A model generated the notes under the pieces. It was not told the origin of the DNA and did no database searches. It saw nothing but the letters and a program-made list of their open reading frames with translations. The position numbers and the translations under genes were made by a program. Positions 13,367-21,882 of a stretch of 64,000 nt of DNA are shown one piece after another. The DNA comes from Marinomonas sp. UCMA 3892 (GTDB lineage Bacteria > Pseudomonadota > Gammaproteobacteria > Pseudomonadales > Marinomonadaceae). The DNA lies in contig NZ_PTXN01000004.1 in assembly GCF_012726345.1 (NCBI RefSeq), positions 188,124 to 252,123 of the forward strand. Direction: 5' to 3'. Every line of letters begins with the position of its first letter. Position 1 is the first letter of the stretch.

Positions 13367-14260
13367 GTGGATGGATCAAAGGTGAGTAATAAAAATTTAG
13401 TAGATTTGATCAAACCTCTAGTGAGTGAAGATGGCTTCTGCGATACCTTGATTGCTAATGTTCGTCTAATGAAGTGCGCAAAATCATTACCTAGAATGCC
13501 ACTTATCTATCGACCAGGATTGACGATTATTGTTCAGGGACAAAAGATTGGTTATTTAGGTGATCGTGAAATTCACTACAATTCTGGCCACTACTTGGTT
13601 CAAACCTTACCTCTACCTTTCGAATGTGAAACTTTTGCAAGTCAACAAGAACCGCTTTTAGGTGTCTCTATAGATATCGACCCAGTGCTATTATCTGAGT
13701 TAGTTTCTGCACCTTCTGAAGAGAAGTTAAATCAATCTATATCTTATTTTCCTATGTCATCTGTCCCAATGAGTGATGAGATGGTCGAATCTGTTTCTCG
13801 CCTAATTAAAGCACTACATGATCCGTATACCGCAAAAATCATGGGACAAAGTCGGGTTAGAGAGGTCATTTTTGAAGCGCTGCAAAGCCCACAAGGTGAT
13901 GCTTTACGCGCCTTAGTGTTAAACCAAGGGCGCTTTTCATTGATTGTGAATTCTCTTAAGCAGTTACATCTGCAGTTGGATCAAGAAGTTCGTGTTGAAC
14001 AACTTGCTGAAGACGCCAACATGAGTGTTTCTAGTTTTCACCATCATTTTAAAAATATCGCTGGGTCTTCTCCTCTGCAGTATTTGAAGCGTTTACGTCT
14101 TTTAAAAGCACAAATGCTGTTAAACCAAGGTCATCTGAATGTCAGTCAGATTTCTTTAGAAGTTGGTTATAAAAGTGTGCATCAATTTAGTCGAGATTAT
14201 AAACGCTACTTCGGCGCACCGCCGACAAAAGATAAGTTAAGAGAAGATACCGTTATATAA
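13367..14260 (+). CDS. AraC-family regulator with AraC_N domain
   Basis: Transcriptional regulator of about 297 aa. Residues 20-170 resemble the AraC_N cupin-like domain that often accompanies aldehyde or alcohol dehydrogenases. Residues 195-290 hold two helix-turn-helix motifs (VEQLAEDANMSVSSFHHHFK and VSQISLEVGYKSVHQFSRDY). The start is uncertain: GTG at 13367, or GTG at 13382, which has AGGTGG upstream. Divergent placement suggests it controls the alcohol dehydrogenase gene. Confidence 0.88.
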   Translation: MDGSKVSNKNLVDLIKPLVSEDGFCDTLIANVRLMKCAKSLPRMPLIYRPGLTIIVQGQKIGYLGDREIHYNSGHYLVQTLPLPFECETFASQQEPLLGVSIDIDPVLLSELVSAPSEEKLNQSISYFPMSSVPMSDEMVESVSRLIKALHDPYTAKIMGQSRVREVIFEALQSPQGDALRALVLNQGRFSLIVNSLKQLHLQLDQEVRVEQLAEDANMSVSSFHHHFKNIAGSSPLQYLKRLRLLKAQMLLNQGHLNVSQISLEVGYKSVHQFSRDYKRYFGAPPTKDKLREDTVI

Positions 14261-14298
14261 GACTTTTAAGTTCTTGAATTTAACTTTCTTGAATTTAA

Positions 14299-14313
14299 TA
14301 GACGAGTGGTCTA
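14299..14313. promoter_or_regulatory. AcuR operator upstream of acuR
   Basis: TAGACGAGTGGTCTA is an inverted repeat (TAGAC, 5-bp spacer, GTCTA) 38 bp before the acuR start. A near-identical copy lies just before acuI. Two copies flanking a TetR-type gene and its target are strong evidence for its operator, implying autorepression. Confidence 0.8.
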
Positions 14314-14351
14314 AATTAATAAGCACGAATTCATTGCTTAGGTATTAGACA

Positions 14352-15014
14352 TTGCAATCAGAAACTACTACTTCTCTAAATCAGCCTATAAAACCTCGTC
14401 GTGGGCGTCCTAAAAAACAACCAAATGATTCTTTGGACACCAAAGAGGCCTTATTGCGTGCTGGCATGCTGATGTTGACGGAGTCTGGTTTTACCCTCAG
14501 TGGTATAGATCCCATTTTAAAATCGGTTGGCGTACCTAAAGGCTCTTTTTATCACTACTTCACCAGTAAAGAAGCCTTTGGTTTAGCCGTTTTAGAGCGT
14601 TACCGCCGTTATTTTGAAGCAAAACTTGACTGTTTTTTACTCGATGACAGTTTTTCTCCGCTAGAAAGACTGCAGCGTTTTGCTCATGACGCCCAAGAAG
14701 GCATTGTCCATCATGAGTTTAAACGCGGCTGTTTGGTAGGAAATTTGGAGCAAGAGTCTAGTTTATTGCCAGACGTTTTTCGGGAGCAATTACAACGGAC
14801 TTATCAAAGTTGGCAAACACGTGTTGCAGCGTGTTTATTGGAAAGTCAAAAATTAGGTGAGATTCATCTACATGACGGCATTGAAGAAGCCTCCCAAGCA
14901 TTTTGGATTGGGTGGGAAGGTGCAGTGCATCGAGCTAGATTGGTAAAAAGCACGCAGCCATTAAGCTTGTTTATGAAATTTTTCATCCAAGCGATTCAAG
15001 TAAAAACACATTAA
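14352..15014 (+). CDS. acuR: TetR-family acrylate-responsive repressor AcuR
   Basis: TetR regulator, 220 aa. An arginine-rich leader with an AT-hook-like RRGRPKK is followed by the HTH at about 30-75 (GVPKGSFYHYFTSKEAF) and a ligand-binding domain. In other marine bacteria AcuR represses acuI and is released by acrylate, a product of DMSP breakdown. No ATG lies near the frame start, so a TTG at 14352 is the likely start. It is followed by acuI, and the same 15-bp operator precedes both genes. Confidence 0.88.
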   Translation: MQSETTTSLNQPIKPRRGRPKKQPNDSLDTKEALLRAGMLMLTESGFTLSGIDPILKSVGVPKGSFYHYFTSKEAFGLAVLERYRRYFEAKLDCFLLDDSFSPLERLQRFAHDAQEGIVHHEFKRGCLVGNLEQESSLLPDVFREQLQRTYQSWQTRVAACLLESQKLGEIHLHDGIEEASQAFWIGWEGAVHRARLVKSTQPLSLFMKFFIQAIQVKTH

Positions 15015-15067
15015 TTACGAGAGCGATTTATTCGCATGATGTGCTCGTATTTTTATTTAACTGTTAC

Positions 15068-15082
15068 TAGACGATCGGTCTA
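15068..15082. promoter_or_regulatory. AcuR operator upstream of acuI
   Basis: TAGACGATCGGTCTA differs from the acuR copy at two positions and is closer to a perfect palindrome. It lies 14 bp before the acuI ATG, overlapping where RNA polymerase or the leader would sit, as expected for repression. Confidence 0.8.
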
Positions 15083-15096
15083 AAATTGGAGGACAT

Positions 15097-16080
15097 ATGT
15101 TTAAAGGTGTATTGATTACCCAAGAAGAGAAAAAAAGCATCGCATCAGTGGTTGATTTAAACGATGACCAGTTACCGGAAGGAGATGTGCTCGTCGAAGT
15201 GCATTACAGCACCTTGAATTATAAAGACGGTCTAGCCATCACAGGAAAGTCTCCTGTGGTGCGCTCTTTTCCCATGGTGCCAGGGATAGATTTGGTCGGT
15301 AAAGTTTTACAAAGCGATTCTGATCGCTTTTCAGAAGGCGATTTGGTTGTACTGAATGGCTTTGGTGTGGGTGAAAACCATTGGGGTGGTTTGGCTGAGA
15401 AAGCGCGCTTGAAAAGTGACTGGTTAATCCCTCTTCCAAAAGGTATAGATGCTAAGCACTCTATGGCAGTAGGTACAGCTGGATATACCGCCATGTTGTC
15501 CGTACTTGCTCTTGAAAAACAAGGTGTTACGCCTGACTCTGGCGAAGTTTTAGTGACGGGTGCAAACGGTGGTGTAGGCAGTTTTGCGATTCGTCTACTT
15601 AATCGTCTTGGTTATCATGTGGTTGCTTCGACAGGACGTATGGAAGAAAGCGATTATCTGAAGAGTCTTGGAGCAAGCGACATCATTGATCGAAATACCC
15701 TATCTGAGCCAGGCAAGCCTTTGCAAAAAGAGCGCTGGGCTGCTGTGGTTGATTGTGTCGGTAGTCACACTCTAGCCAATGCTTGTGCAAGTACAAAATA
15801 TGGCGGTGTGGTGACAGCTTGTGGTTTGGCCCAAGGAATGGACTTCCCTGCTTCTGTAGCGCCCTTTATTTTGCGGGGTATTAAATTAATCGGTATCGAC
15901 AGCGTCATGCGCCCAATTGCGGACCGTCTTGAAGCGTGGCAACGACTAAGCGAATTACTGCAACCAGAAGACTTTGACAGCATCAGTGAAGAAATTGGTT
16001 TGGAAGACGTGGTAGAAACGGCCTATAAATTACTCGATGGAAAGGTCCGTGGTCGGGTATTAGTAAATATAAAAGCTTAA
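15097..16080 (+). CDS. acuI: acrylyl-CoA reductase (NADPH) AcuI
   Basis: Zinc-independent medium-chain reductase of the YhdH/AcuI family, 327 aa. It reduces acryloyl-CoA to propanoyl-CoA, detoxifying acrylate from DMSP. The signatures are the N-terminal block YSTLNYKDGLAITGKSPVVR, the Rossmann motif GANGGVGS near residue 155 and the STGRMEESDYLKSLGA segment that contacts NADPH. No zinc ligands are present. A strong GGAGG lies 5 nt before the ATG. No DMSP lyase gene is in the window. Confidence 0.93.
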   Translation: MFKGVLITQEEKKSIASVVDLNDDQLPEGDVLVEVHYSTLNYKDGLAITGKSPVVRSFPMVPGIDLVGKVLQSDSDRFSEGDLVVLNGFGVGENHWGGLAEKARLKSDWLIPLPKGIDAKHSMAVGTAGYTAMLSVLALEKQGVTPDSGEVLVTGANGGVGSFAIRLLNRLGYHVVASTGRMEESDYLKSLGASDIIDRNTLSEPGKPLQKERWAAVVDCVGSHTLANACASTKYGGVVTACGLAQGMDFPASVAPFILRGIKLIGIDSVMRPIADRLEAWQRLSELLQPEDFDSISEEIGLEDVVETAYKLLDGKVRGRVLVNIKA

Positions 16081-16120
16081 TAACTATATTTCTGCTTTAT
16101 TGACTAGTACTAGAGAATAT

Positions 16121-16165
16121 CACCTCAACTACCCAATTAGATCGTTTGATCGGGTAGTTGAGGTG
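16121..16165. terminator. long inverted repeat, probable terminator after acuI
   Basis: CACCTCAACTACCC (16121-16134) pairs perfectly with GGGTAGTTGAGGTG (16152-16165). The loop contains an inner GATC...GATC pair. It follows acuI by 41 bp and precedes the potassium operon. No T-run follows directly, so it may be a terminator or a protein-binding palindrome. Confidence 0.6.
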
Positions 16166-16181
16166 ATGGCCTAATGAAAAC

Positions 16182-16198
16182 GTTACGGTTTTTTTACG
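16182..16198 (+). promoter_or_regulatory. candidate KdpE-type operator of the Ktr operon
   Basis: GTTACG and TTTACG half-sites, starts 11 bp apart with a T-run between, lie 75 bp upstream of the kinase gene. The arrangement matches the E. coli KdpE site as I remember it (TTTATA and TTTACA half-sites 11 bp apart). Similar sites precede the island kdp and kinase-trkH operons. Confidence 0.55.
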
Positions 16199-16256
16199 CG
16201 CCAATACCTCTGCCCTTTGCTACAGTCTTGCTTGTACTCTTCTTTATTTAAAGGCG

Positions 16257-17342
16257 TTGACAAGCGACACCATGAAAATGAAAACACCAACAATCCCTTC
16301 TCACTATTTAGCCGTGCTTGCTGTTAGCACGGCTTTGCTGATCAGCTATGGATTGGATATTTGGCTTGGTTCCAATATTGCCGTTTTGCTGATTTTGCAG
16401 CTGGCGGTGGTGGTAGTCGCTTTATCCTGTCGTTCCCGATGGGTGTATGGCGTGGCGCTGTTTGAAGCGCTTTGCTTCAACTTCCTTTTTACTGTGCCGC
16501 GTTATTCGTTCGAGATGTTTAATGGCGATGACATGGTGAATTTACTGGTATTTCTGCTGGTGGCGGTAATCACCAGTAAGCTGGCAGAGTTATATCAACA
16601 TCAGCAAAACCAATTAAAACAAGAGCAGCTGCGTAACAGTATTTTATTGTCGGTTTCTCATGATTTACGCACTCCGTTAGCGACCATTATTGGTACTTTG
16701 AGCACCTTAAAAGAATACATGGCTAAGCTCTCTGAGCAGGAAAAGCAAGAGTTGCTAGACAGCGCCACTATTGAAAGTCATCGTCTTCATCAATACATCG
16801 AGAATTTACTGCAAGCAACAAAACTGCACCATGGCGTGGTTGTCCCAAAAATGTCTGAGCAATCTGCCGTTGCCATTATACATCATGTTATGGATCGTTT
16901 TAGTCAGCAAAAATCCCGTTTAATTCTGCAAATAGACGATAAGCTGCCGCTGGTTTTAGTGAGTGCTTCGCTTATTCAGCAGGCAATTTTTAACGTCATT
17001 GATAATGCCTTACGATATTCACCAATAGACAAAACTGTCACCATTTCAATAAAGACATTAGACACAGATAACAAGCACTCTCAGGTGGTTATTGATGTAC
17101 GAGATCAAGGGGTTGGTATTAGTTCAATCCACTCTGATACTGTCTTTGAGTTGTTTTATTCAGTCGACTCTTTCAAGCGAAATGACAGCGGCACAGGTTT
17201 AGGTTTGGCGGTATCAAAAGGCATTATTGTGGCTCACCATGGTTCTATTCAATCCGTTCCTGTCGAGCAAGGCTGTCTAATTCGTATCTGCCTTCCTGCG
17301 TGCTTTGAGACCTCAATTAACGGAAAAGGTAGCTTATCATGA
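16257..17342 (+). CDS. short KdpD-like sensor histidine kinase
   Basis: Membrane histidine kinase, 361 aa, matching only the C-terminal half of KdpD. It has four membrane helices (about 15-105) and then the kinase core: H-box SVSHDLRTPLATIIG, N-box NVIDNALRYSP, and G-boxes DVRDQGVGI and GTGLGLAVSKG. The N-terminal KdpD and universal-stress domains are absent. The start is TTG at 16257 or ATG at 16272. It overlaps the response-regulator gene by 4 bp and heads a potassium-uptake operon. It is clearly paralogous to the island kinase at 43856-44926. Confidence 0.9.
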   Translation: MTSDTMKMKTPTIPSHYLAVLAVSTALLISYGLDIWLGSNIAVLLILQLAVVVVALSCRSRWVYGVALFEALCFNFLFTVPRYSFEMFNGDDMVNLLVFLLVAVITSKLAELYQHQQNQLKQEQLRNSILLSVSHDLRTPLATIIGTLSTLKEYMAKLSEQEKQELLDSATIESHRLHQYIENLLQATKLHHGVVVPKMSEQSAVAIIHHVMDRFSQQKSRLILQIDDKLPLVLVSASLIQQAIFNVIDNALRYSPIDKTVTISIKTLDTDNKHSQVVIDVRDQGVGISSIHSDTVFELFYSVDSFKRNDSGTGLGLAVSKGIIVAHHGSIQSVPVEQGCLIRICLPACFETSINGKGSLS

Positions 17343-18028
17343 CCTCTTATAAAATCTTGGTGGTTGACGACGAGCCTCAAATCCATACCTTCATTCGAAT
17401 TTCATTAGCAGCAGAAGGTTTTGAGTACCTTGGTGCGGAATCCATCGCCGCTGCAAAGCACGTGATTGAACAAGATTCACCGCATTTGTTGGTATTGGAT
17501 CTAGGCTTACCTGACGGCGACGGCATGGATTTGGTCAACTATGTGCGAGCCACCAGCAACACACCTATTTTGATTCTGACTGCTCGGGATGAAGAAGATG
17601 AAAAGATTCGCCTGCTTGAAGCGGGCGCGAATGATTACCTGAGCAAACCCTTCGGCATTCGAGAATTAATTGTTCGAGTGAAAGTCTTGTTACGGGATTT
17701 AGTGAATACCCACTCACCGGTAGATGTCCTAGAAACCCAAGATATTAAGTTGGAAATCAGCAGCAATCAGGCTTGGTTGCAAGGTTCCCCTTTGGCGCTA
17801 ACTAAGAAGGAATTCGCCTTTTTACGCATGCTGATGACCACGCCAGACAAGCTGGTGATGCAAGAAGAGTTACTGGTCAAAATTTGGGGCGTGACTCATA
17901 CCCGGGACTCGCATTATTTACGGATTTTAGTTAGCCAGTTGCGTAAGAAACTCAATGATAATGCCAATGATCAGCGTGTTATCAAAACGGAACCTGGTCT
18001 GGGTTATCGGTTGTTATCCGATCGTTAA
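17339..18028 (+). CDS. KdpE-like OmpR-family response regulator
   Basis: Response regulator, 229 aa. The receiver domain has acidic pair DDE near residue 10, phospho-acceptor aspartate in LLVLDLGLPDGD and conserved lysine in YLSKPFG. The C-terminal winged-helix domain has the KdpE-like ending RVIKTEPGLGYRLL. It is translationally coupled to the kinase and probably controls the KtrA-KtrB genes that follow. It could also serve the island kinase, which has no regulator beside it. Confidence 0.92.
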   Translation: MTSYKILVVDDEPQIHTFIRISLAAEGFEYLGAESIAAAKHVIEQDSPHLLVLDLGLPDGDGMDLVNYVRATSNTPILILTARDEEDEKIRLLEAGANDYLSKPFGIRELIVRVKVLLRDLVNTHSPVDVLETQDIKLEISSNQAWLQGSPLALTKKEFAFLRMLMTTPDKLVMQEELLVKIWGVTHTRDSHYLRILVSQLRKKLNDNANDQRVIKTEPGLGYRLLSDR

Positions 18029-18083
18029 CCTAGCAAAATTTTTTTTATAGGCTCTTAAAAGGCATAAATAAAAGGTAATCAAT

Positions 18084-18737
18084 ATGGCGCATTTTACAGT
18101 GATTGGTTTAGGGCGTTTTGGTGTTGCAGCAAGCATGGAGCTGATTTATTTAGGTCATACGGTAACCGGTGTAGATCGAGACGCAAAAATTGCGGAAAAG
18201 TACGTTGATGACTTCACTCAAGTAATGATTTGTGACTCCACCGATGAAAATGCGTTAAAAGAGCTCGACCTAATTAACAGTGATGCTGTGCTGGTGGCCA
18301 TTGGTGAAGACATGGAATCCAGCCTGTTGTGCATCTTGGCACTGAAAAAGCTCGGCGTAAAAGAAATCTGGGTCAAAGCCAGTAGCCGCGCACATCATAC
18401 CATTGTCTCTAAACTAGGCGTGGCACGTATCATTCATCCAGAAGAAGAAATGGGCGTGCGAGTAGCGCAAGCACTGAATTACCCGATGGTGAACGATTAT
18501 TTGTCTATAGGCCATGGCTTGTACGTGGTGGAGATTCACATCAAACCACAGCTAGACGGACGTCCTCTTGGTGATGTTTTAGACCCAGCAAAGGGAAAAG
18601 TCGATGCGGTGATGGTTAAACGTGAGCAAGAGACATTTTTGCAGTTAGACAAAACCTTTGTCCTAAAAGAGAAAGATATCTTGTTGCTGTGTGGTCCTCG
18701 CAGTGAACTAAAACATATCGCACCAAGGTTGGCTTGA
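18084..18737 (+). CDS. ktrA: Ktr/Trk potassium uptake regulatory subunit (KtrA-type)
   Basis: Cytoplasmic RCK protein, 217 aa, that gates the KtrB channel in response to nucleotides. The N-terminal Rossmann fold starts with GLGRFG (8-13), and the C-terminal TrkA_C domain runs from about 140. A single RCK unit of this size is the KtrA type, unlike double-unit TrkA. It ends 1 bp before the ktrB start. Confidence 0.92.
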   Translation: MAHFTVIGLGRFGVAASMELIYLGHTVTGVDRDAKIAEKYVDDFTQVMICDSTDENALKELDLINSDAVLVAIGEDMESSLLCILALKKLGVKEIWVKASSRAHHTIVSKLGVARIIHPEEEMGVRVAQALNYPMVNDYLSIGHGLYVVEIHIKPQLDGRPLGDVLDPAKGKVDAVMVKREQETFLQLDKTFVLKEKDILLLCGPRSELKHIAPRLA

Positions 18738-18738
18738 T

Positions 18739-20106
18739 ATGGTGAATTGGGATCCTGCTGTTACCGTTATCGAGCGTCATCCAAAAGCGGCGAAAAAAAT
18801 CATGGCGGCGCCACCTTTGATTTTATGTGGTGGTTTCTTATTGTTGATTATTATCGGTACCTTGCTGCTTAAATTACCGATTGCCACCACACAACCGATT
18901 TCTTGGTTACACAGTGTTTTTACCGCAACGTCTGCGGTCACTGTGACGGGCTTAGTGGTAGAAGACACAGGCACAGCTTTTACTACGTTTGGGCAAGTTG
19001 TGATTGCGATTTTGATTCAATGTGGCGGTCTTGGTTTAATGACCTTTGCTATTGTTACTCTCGTCGCGCTGGGCGGTCGTATTGGCTTTTTACAGCGCAC
19101 GGTAGCCATTGAAGCATTTAATCAAACAGACGCCTCCACCATCGTTTCTACCGCTAAGTCTGTGTTATTGTTTTCCTTGATCGTAGAAGTCATCGGCATA
19201 CTCATTCTCGCGATACATTGGAGTGAAACCTTGGGTTGGAAAACCAGTTTATTCCATGGTTTCTTCTACACTATCAGTGCCTTTAATAACGCTGGATTTG
19301 CGCTCTCCTCAGCTAGCTTAATGCCCTACGTGGCTGACCCTATTGTGAATTTTACCATCAGCGGCTTGTTCATCATTGGTGGTTTGGGTTTTTCCGTATG
19401 GATTGATCTGATGAAAAATCGCCGCTGGGCGCGGCTTTCGCCCTACAGTAAAATGATGATTACCGGCACCATTATCATTAACCTTGTTGCCTTGCTTGCC
19501 ATCTATTTTATTGAATACAGCAATCCCAATACTCTTGGTCCATTGAGCGAAACAGGCAAATGGCTGGCGTCTTGGTTTCAAGCGGTTACACCGCGCACGG
19601 CGGGTTTTAACACTCTTGCCATTGAAGAACTAAGAGACGCCACGACATCGTTGATGTTAGTACTGATGTTCATCGGTGGTGGGTCCTTGAGTACCGCCAG
19701 TGGCATCAAGGTGGTGACTTTTATGTTGCTGGTTTTAGCAACTTACGCTTATCTACGCCGTGATGAAGAAGTAAACGTGTTTAAGCGCGAAATTCCTAAG
19801 GAAGTAATCAGCAAAGCTCTGGCCTTGAGTATGATTTCTATCGGTGTCACTTGGTTGGCTATATTCGTATTATTGGTGAGTGAAAAACACGCACAAATGA
19901 TCGATGTGGTGTTCGAAGCTGTATCGGCATTGGGCACAGTTGGCCTTTCTCGTGGCTTAACCGGATCATTGAGTAACACTGGGGAAGGCATCATCATCTT
20001 CTTGATGTTTATCGGCCGACTTGGACCGCTGACGCTCGCCTACTTCCTCGCTAGCCCAAGAAGCAAAAAAGTCCGCTACCCGAAAGTCAAAATGACCGTG
20101 GGTTAA
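18739..20106 (+). CDS. ktrB: Ktr/Trk potassium uptake membrane subunit (KtrB-type)
   Basis: Potassium-translocating subunit, 455 aa. It has four repeated membrane-pore-membrane units with filter-like glycine motifs (TVTGL near residue 70, and later AFNNAGF, PRTAGFN and ALGTVGLS). Length and the single RCK partner favour the Ktr type, which is often sodium-coupled. Last gene of the operon; a strong terminator follows. Confidence 0.93.
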   Translation: MVNWDPAVTVIERHPKAAKKIMAAPPLILCGGFLLLIIIGTLLLKLPIATTQPISWLHSVFTATSAVTVTGLVVEDTGTAFTTFGQVVIAILIQCGGLGLMTFAIVTLVALGGRIGFLQRTVAIEAFNQTDASTIVSTAKSVLLFSLIVEVIGILILAIHWSETLGWKTSLFHGFFYTISAFNNAGFALSSASLMPYVADPIVNFTISGLFIIGGLGFSVWIDLMKNRRWARLSPYSKMMITGTIIINLVALLAIYFIEYSNPNTLGPLSETGKWLASWFQAVTPRTAGFNTLAIEELRDATTSLMLVLMFIGGGSLSTASGIKVVTFMLLVLATYAYLRRDEEVNVFKREIPKEVISKALALSMISIGVTWLAIFVLLVSEKHAQMIDVVFEAVSALGTVGLSRGLTGSLSNTGEGIIIFLMFIGRLGPLTLAYFLASPRSKKVRYPKVKMTVG

Positions 20107-20116
20107 GAGGCTTTTT

Positions 20117-20156
20117 CGAGCATTAAACCTTATGGTTTAGAGCTCGAATGCTTTTT
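20117..20156. terminator. bidirectional terminator after ktrB
   Basis: CGAGC (20117-20121) pairs with GCTCG (20142-20146), with an inner TTAAACC/GGTTTA stem. T-rich tracts lie on both sides: TTTTT at 20112-20116 and 20152-20156. It sits 10 bp from the island's left attachment copy. Before integration it would have separated convergent ktrB and mnmE. Confidence 0.8.
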
Positions 20157-20165
20157 ACTTGTTTA

Positions 20166-20183
20166 TCACTTTCCGATACAGAA
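20166..20183 (-). repeat. left attachment-site copy (mnmE 3'-end remnant)
   Basis: Read on the minus strand this is TTCTGTATCGGAAAGTGA, coding F-C-I-G-K-stop, the end of MnmE. It matches the mnmE end at 46686-46703 at 14 of 18 positions, and every difference is synonymous. It lies 10 bp beyond the ktrB terminator. Confidence 0.8.
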
Positions 20184-20222
20184 ACTAAAAATGTAAAACT
20201 ATTCAAATTGTTAGAAGAATAT

Positions 20223-20242
20223 TGGCGCACATGTGGAGTGCA
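20223..20242 (+). repeat. integrase arm-type repeat near the left end
   Basis: TGGCGCACA at 20223-20231, followed 11 bp on by a degenerate copy (TGGAGTGCA). The same nonamer, also with a second copy 11 bp on, lies upstream of the integrase gene at the right end. Shared repeats near both ends are typical of integrase or excisionase arm sites. Confidence 0.55.
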
Positions 20243-20300
20243 ACTCATTTGTCGGGTTTTGTCATGGAAGTATCTATTCTAGGGGATTATCAACATTTTT

Positions 20301-20328
20301 AAAGTGGGATATCTGGGAAAGTGGGAAA
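20301..20328 (+). repeat. 28-bp TGGGA-rich repeat, left copy
   Basis: It contains three TGGGA units in direct repeat. A copy in opposite orientation lies at 30441-30468, with 23 of 28 positions identical. It sits 136 bp upstream of the lipoprotein gene. It could be an operator shared by two promoters or the ends of a 10-kb sub-element. Confidence 0.6.
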
Positions 20329-20463
20329 AGAATATAAACTGCTATTGTTACCCATTTTGAAGTTTGTATTGTCAGTACAAACTATTGATTTTTAATAATT
20401 ATTTATCAAAACAGCTTGCATTTTACTACCTCCATGCGAATCTTTATAAAGCAGGAGGTAATC

Positions 20464-21306
20464 ATGAAAAAATACCCATCTTTATCATTAATCGCTTTAT
20501 GTGTGTCCTTGTCTGGTTGCGTAACTGGACCCCGTCATTATGCTCAAGATGAATCTCGGGCTTTAAATCTAGCGCGAGCCGGAGGCATCTACGATTTGGA
20601 TTTGAGAGATTCCCACGATGGTGTCCACTCTTATAGCAAGGGTATGTTGGTTCCATTGCTTGATCTCGCCAGGCTAACGACTTCATTTGATGATCCGCTT
20701 AGGCGTCTTTCTGGTACGCAGACGTTCGCGTTTAACGCTACCGATATAATGATGACACCAGACAATCCCTCGGCTAGACCAAGTCTAATGGGATGGATGC
20801 CCGCATCTGCTGCTACTTCAGAATCTCAGGCTTATGAGAAATACGTGCATCTTGTCGACCAGGCTATCCAGCATGTGGCCGATGATATGGCGTTGAATGT
20901 CACTAAACTGAGTAATGTAGAAACACCGGAAATTGATGGCCATCCCATGATTCTTTGGTCTGTTGAAAGCGCTGAGCATGGATGCGGTATTGGTCAATGT
21001 GTGGTTGCTTACAACATTACGACTCCTTATCTCTGGAAGAGCCCGCTCTATATTAAAGGTGGTGAGTCCGAAAGCTATAACATCGTCGCCAATCACTCGA
21101 AGAACTATTCTCGCTTTGTTTTCCGCCAGTCAGGCCAACAAGACTTTCCAGTTGATGAGTTTTATAGAGCCGTCAGTGCTGCATTGCCATCGTGGATGGT
21201 GATCTATTACCCACCTAACCTTGTGGTTCAGGACGGCCAATCTCTCCCATATCCAGTGCTGTATGAACAAGGAAAACAACTGTTGTTTAAGGAGCCTGCT
21301 TTATGA
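20464..21306 (+). CDS. hypothetical lipoprotein
   Basis: 280 aa, starting at an ATG with AGGAGGT 7 nt upstream. A lipoprotein signal peptide is clear: KK, hydrophobic core SLIALCVSL, lipobox SGC with Cys at residue 18. The rest is soluble, probably periplasmic or outer-membrane-attached, with Cys residues in EHGCGIGQC near 174-179. I do not recognise the family. It overlaps the next gene by 4 bp and heads a four-gene set of envelope-type and small proteins at the island's left end. Confidence 0.8.
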   Translation: MKKYPSLSLIALCVSLSGCVTGPRHYAQDESRALNLARAGGIYDLDLRDSHDGVHSYSKGMLVPLLDLARLTTSFDDPLRRLSGTQTFAFNATDIMMTPDNPSARPSLMGWMPASAATSESQAYEKYVHLVDQAIQHVADDMALNVTKLSNVETPEIDGHPMILWSVESAEHGCGIGQCVVAYNITTPYLWKSPLYIKGGESESYNIVANHSKNYSRFVFRQSGQQDFPVDEFYRAVSAALPSWMVIYYPPNLVVQDGQSLPYPVLYEQGKQLLFKEPAL

Positions 21307-21734
21307 ATAGTGAATATCAGGATCTAGACAATATTGTTCTGGCGATGGATGAACTCCAAACGGACCCCATAATTATTACCTACCTGATCAGTCATCTACT
21401 GACGAGAGATTCGGTGTTTCATCAACCTAGAGTGGGATGTGTCAAATGCAAGAGCACGGGAGAATTAGTCTATCCACATAGTTGGATTGAGCTTCCTGGC
21501 GGTTGGATTGTTGATCTCAGACTGAATCAGACTTTCAACACATTAGACAGCTATCCGCACGGTATTTTTGAGCCATCATCCTATCGTAACCTTCAGTATT
21601 TTGGCATGCCTCTTATAGTCCCTGAATTCGAATTATCTGAACTCGATGAAATGACTGATTCTATGTTTTCCAAGTTATTCAGTTTACAGGGAATGGATAT
21701 TCGAGTGAGCGGAGGTCGTTATGACTGCATTTGA
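21303..21734 (+). CDS. hypothetical protein, possible transglutaminase-like fold
   Basis: 143 aa, translationally coupled to the lipoprotein gene by an ATGA overlap. The segment GCVKCKSTG...YPHSWIELPGGWIVDLRLN has the spacing of Cys, His (HSWIEL) and Asp (VDLRL) seen in transglutaminase/papain-like proteins. No signal peptide is visible. The function is unknown and the fold call is tentative. Confidence 0.7.
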   Translation: MNSEYQDLDNIVLAMDELQTDPIIITYLISHLLTRDSVFHQPRVGCVKCKSTGELVYPHSWIELPGGWIVDLRLNQTFNTLDSYPHGIFEPSSYRNLQYFGMPLIVPEFELSELDEMTDSMFSKLFSLQGMDIRVSGGRYDCI

Positions 21735-21882
21735 CTGGGGAATGCTTGGGATATTCCTATTTTTTAGTTTGGTCACCTTCTGGTGTCTTTACAGCTATAG
21801 CGCCAATCAGAAATTGTCAGGCCAAGACAAACCTCAAACCGAAGAGTTGGAGGGGAAACATGAGTCAAAATCTCAAAAATGA
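21721..21882 (+). CDS. small single-span membrane protein, 53 aa
   Basis: ATG with GGAGGT 5 nt upstream. The product has one hydrophobic helix (MLGIFLFFSLVTFWCLYSY, about residues 8-26) and a charged tail rich in Gln, Glu and Lys. It overlaps the end of the preceding gene by 14 bp and the start of the next by 23 bp, which fits a tightly packed operon. Its shape recalls small oxidase-accessory proteins, but I see no sequence basis for that. Confidence 0.65.
   Translation: MTAFDWGMLGIFLFFSLVTFWCLYSYSANQKLSGQDKPQTEELEGKHESKSQK

Noticed and set aside
19525-19540. TCCCAATAC inside ktrB as the left attachment site
   Set aside because: A nine-base chance match within a coding region; the copy at 20166-20183 covers the whole 18 bp and keeps the MnmE reading frame.
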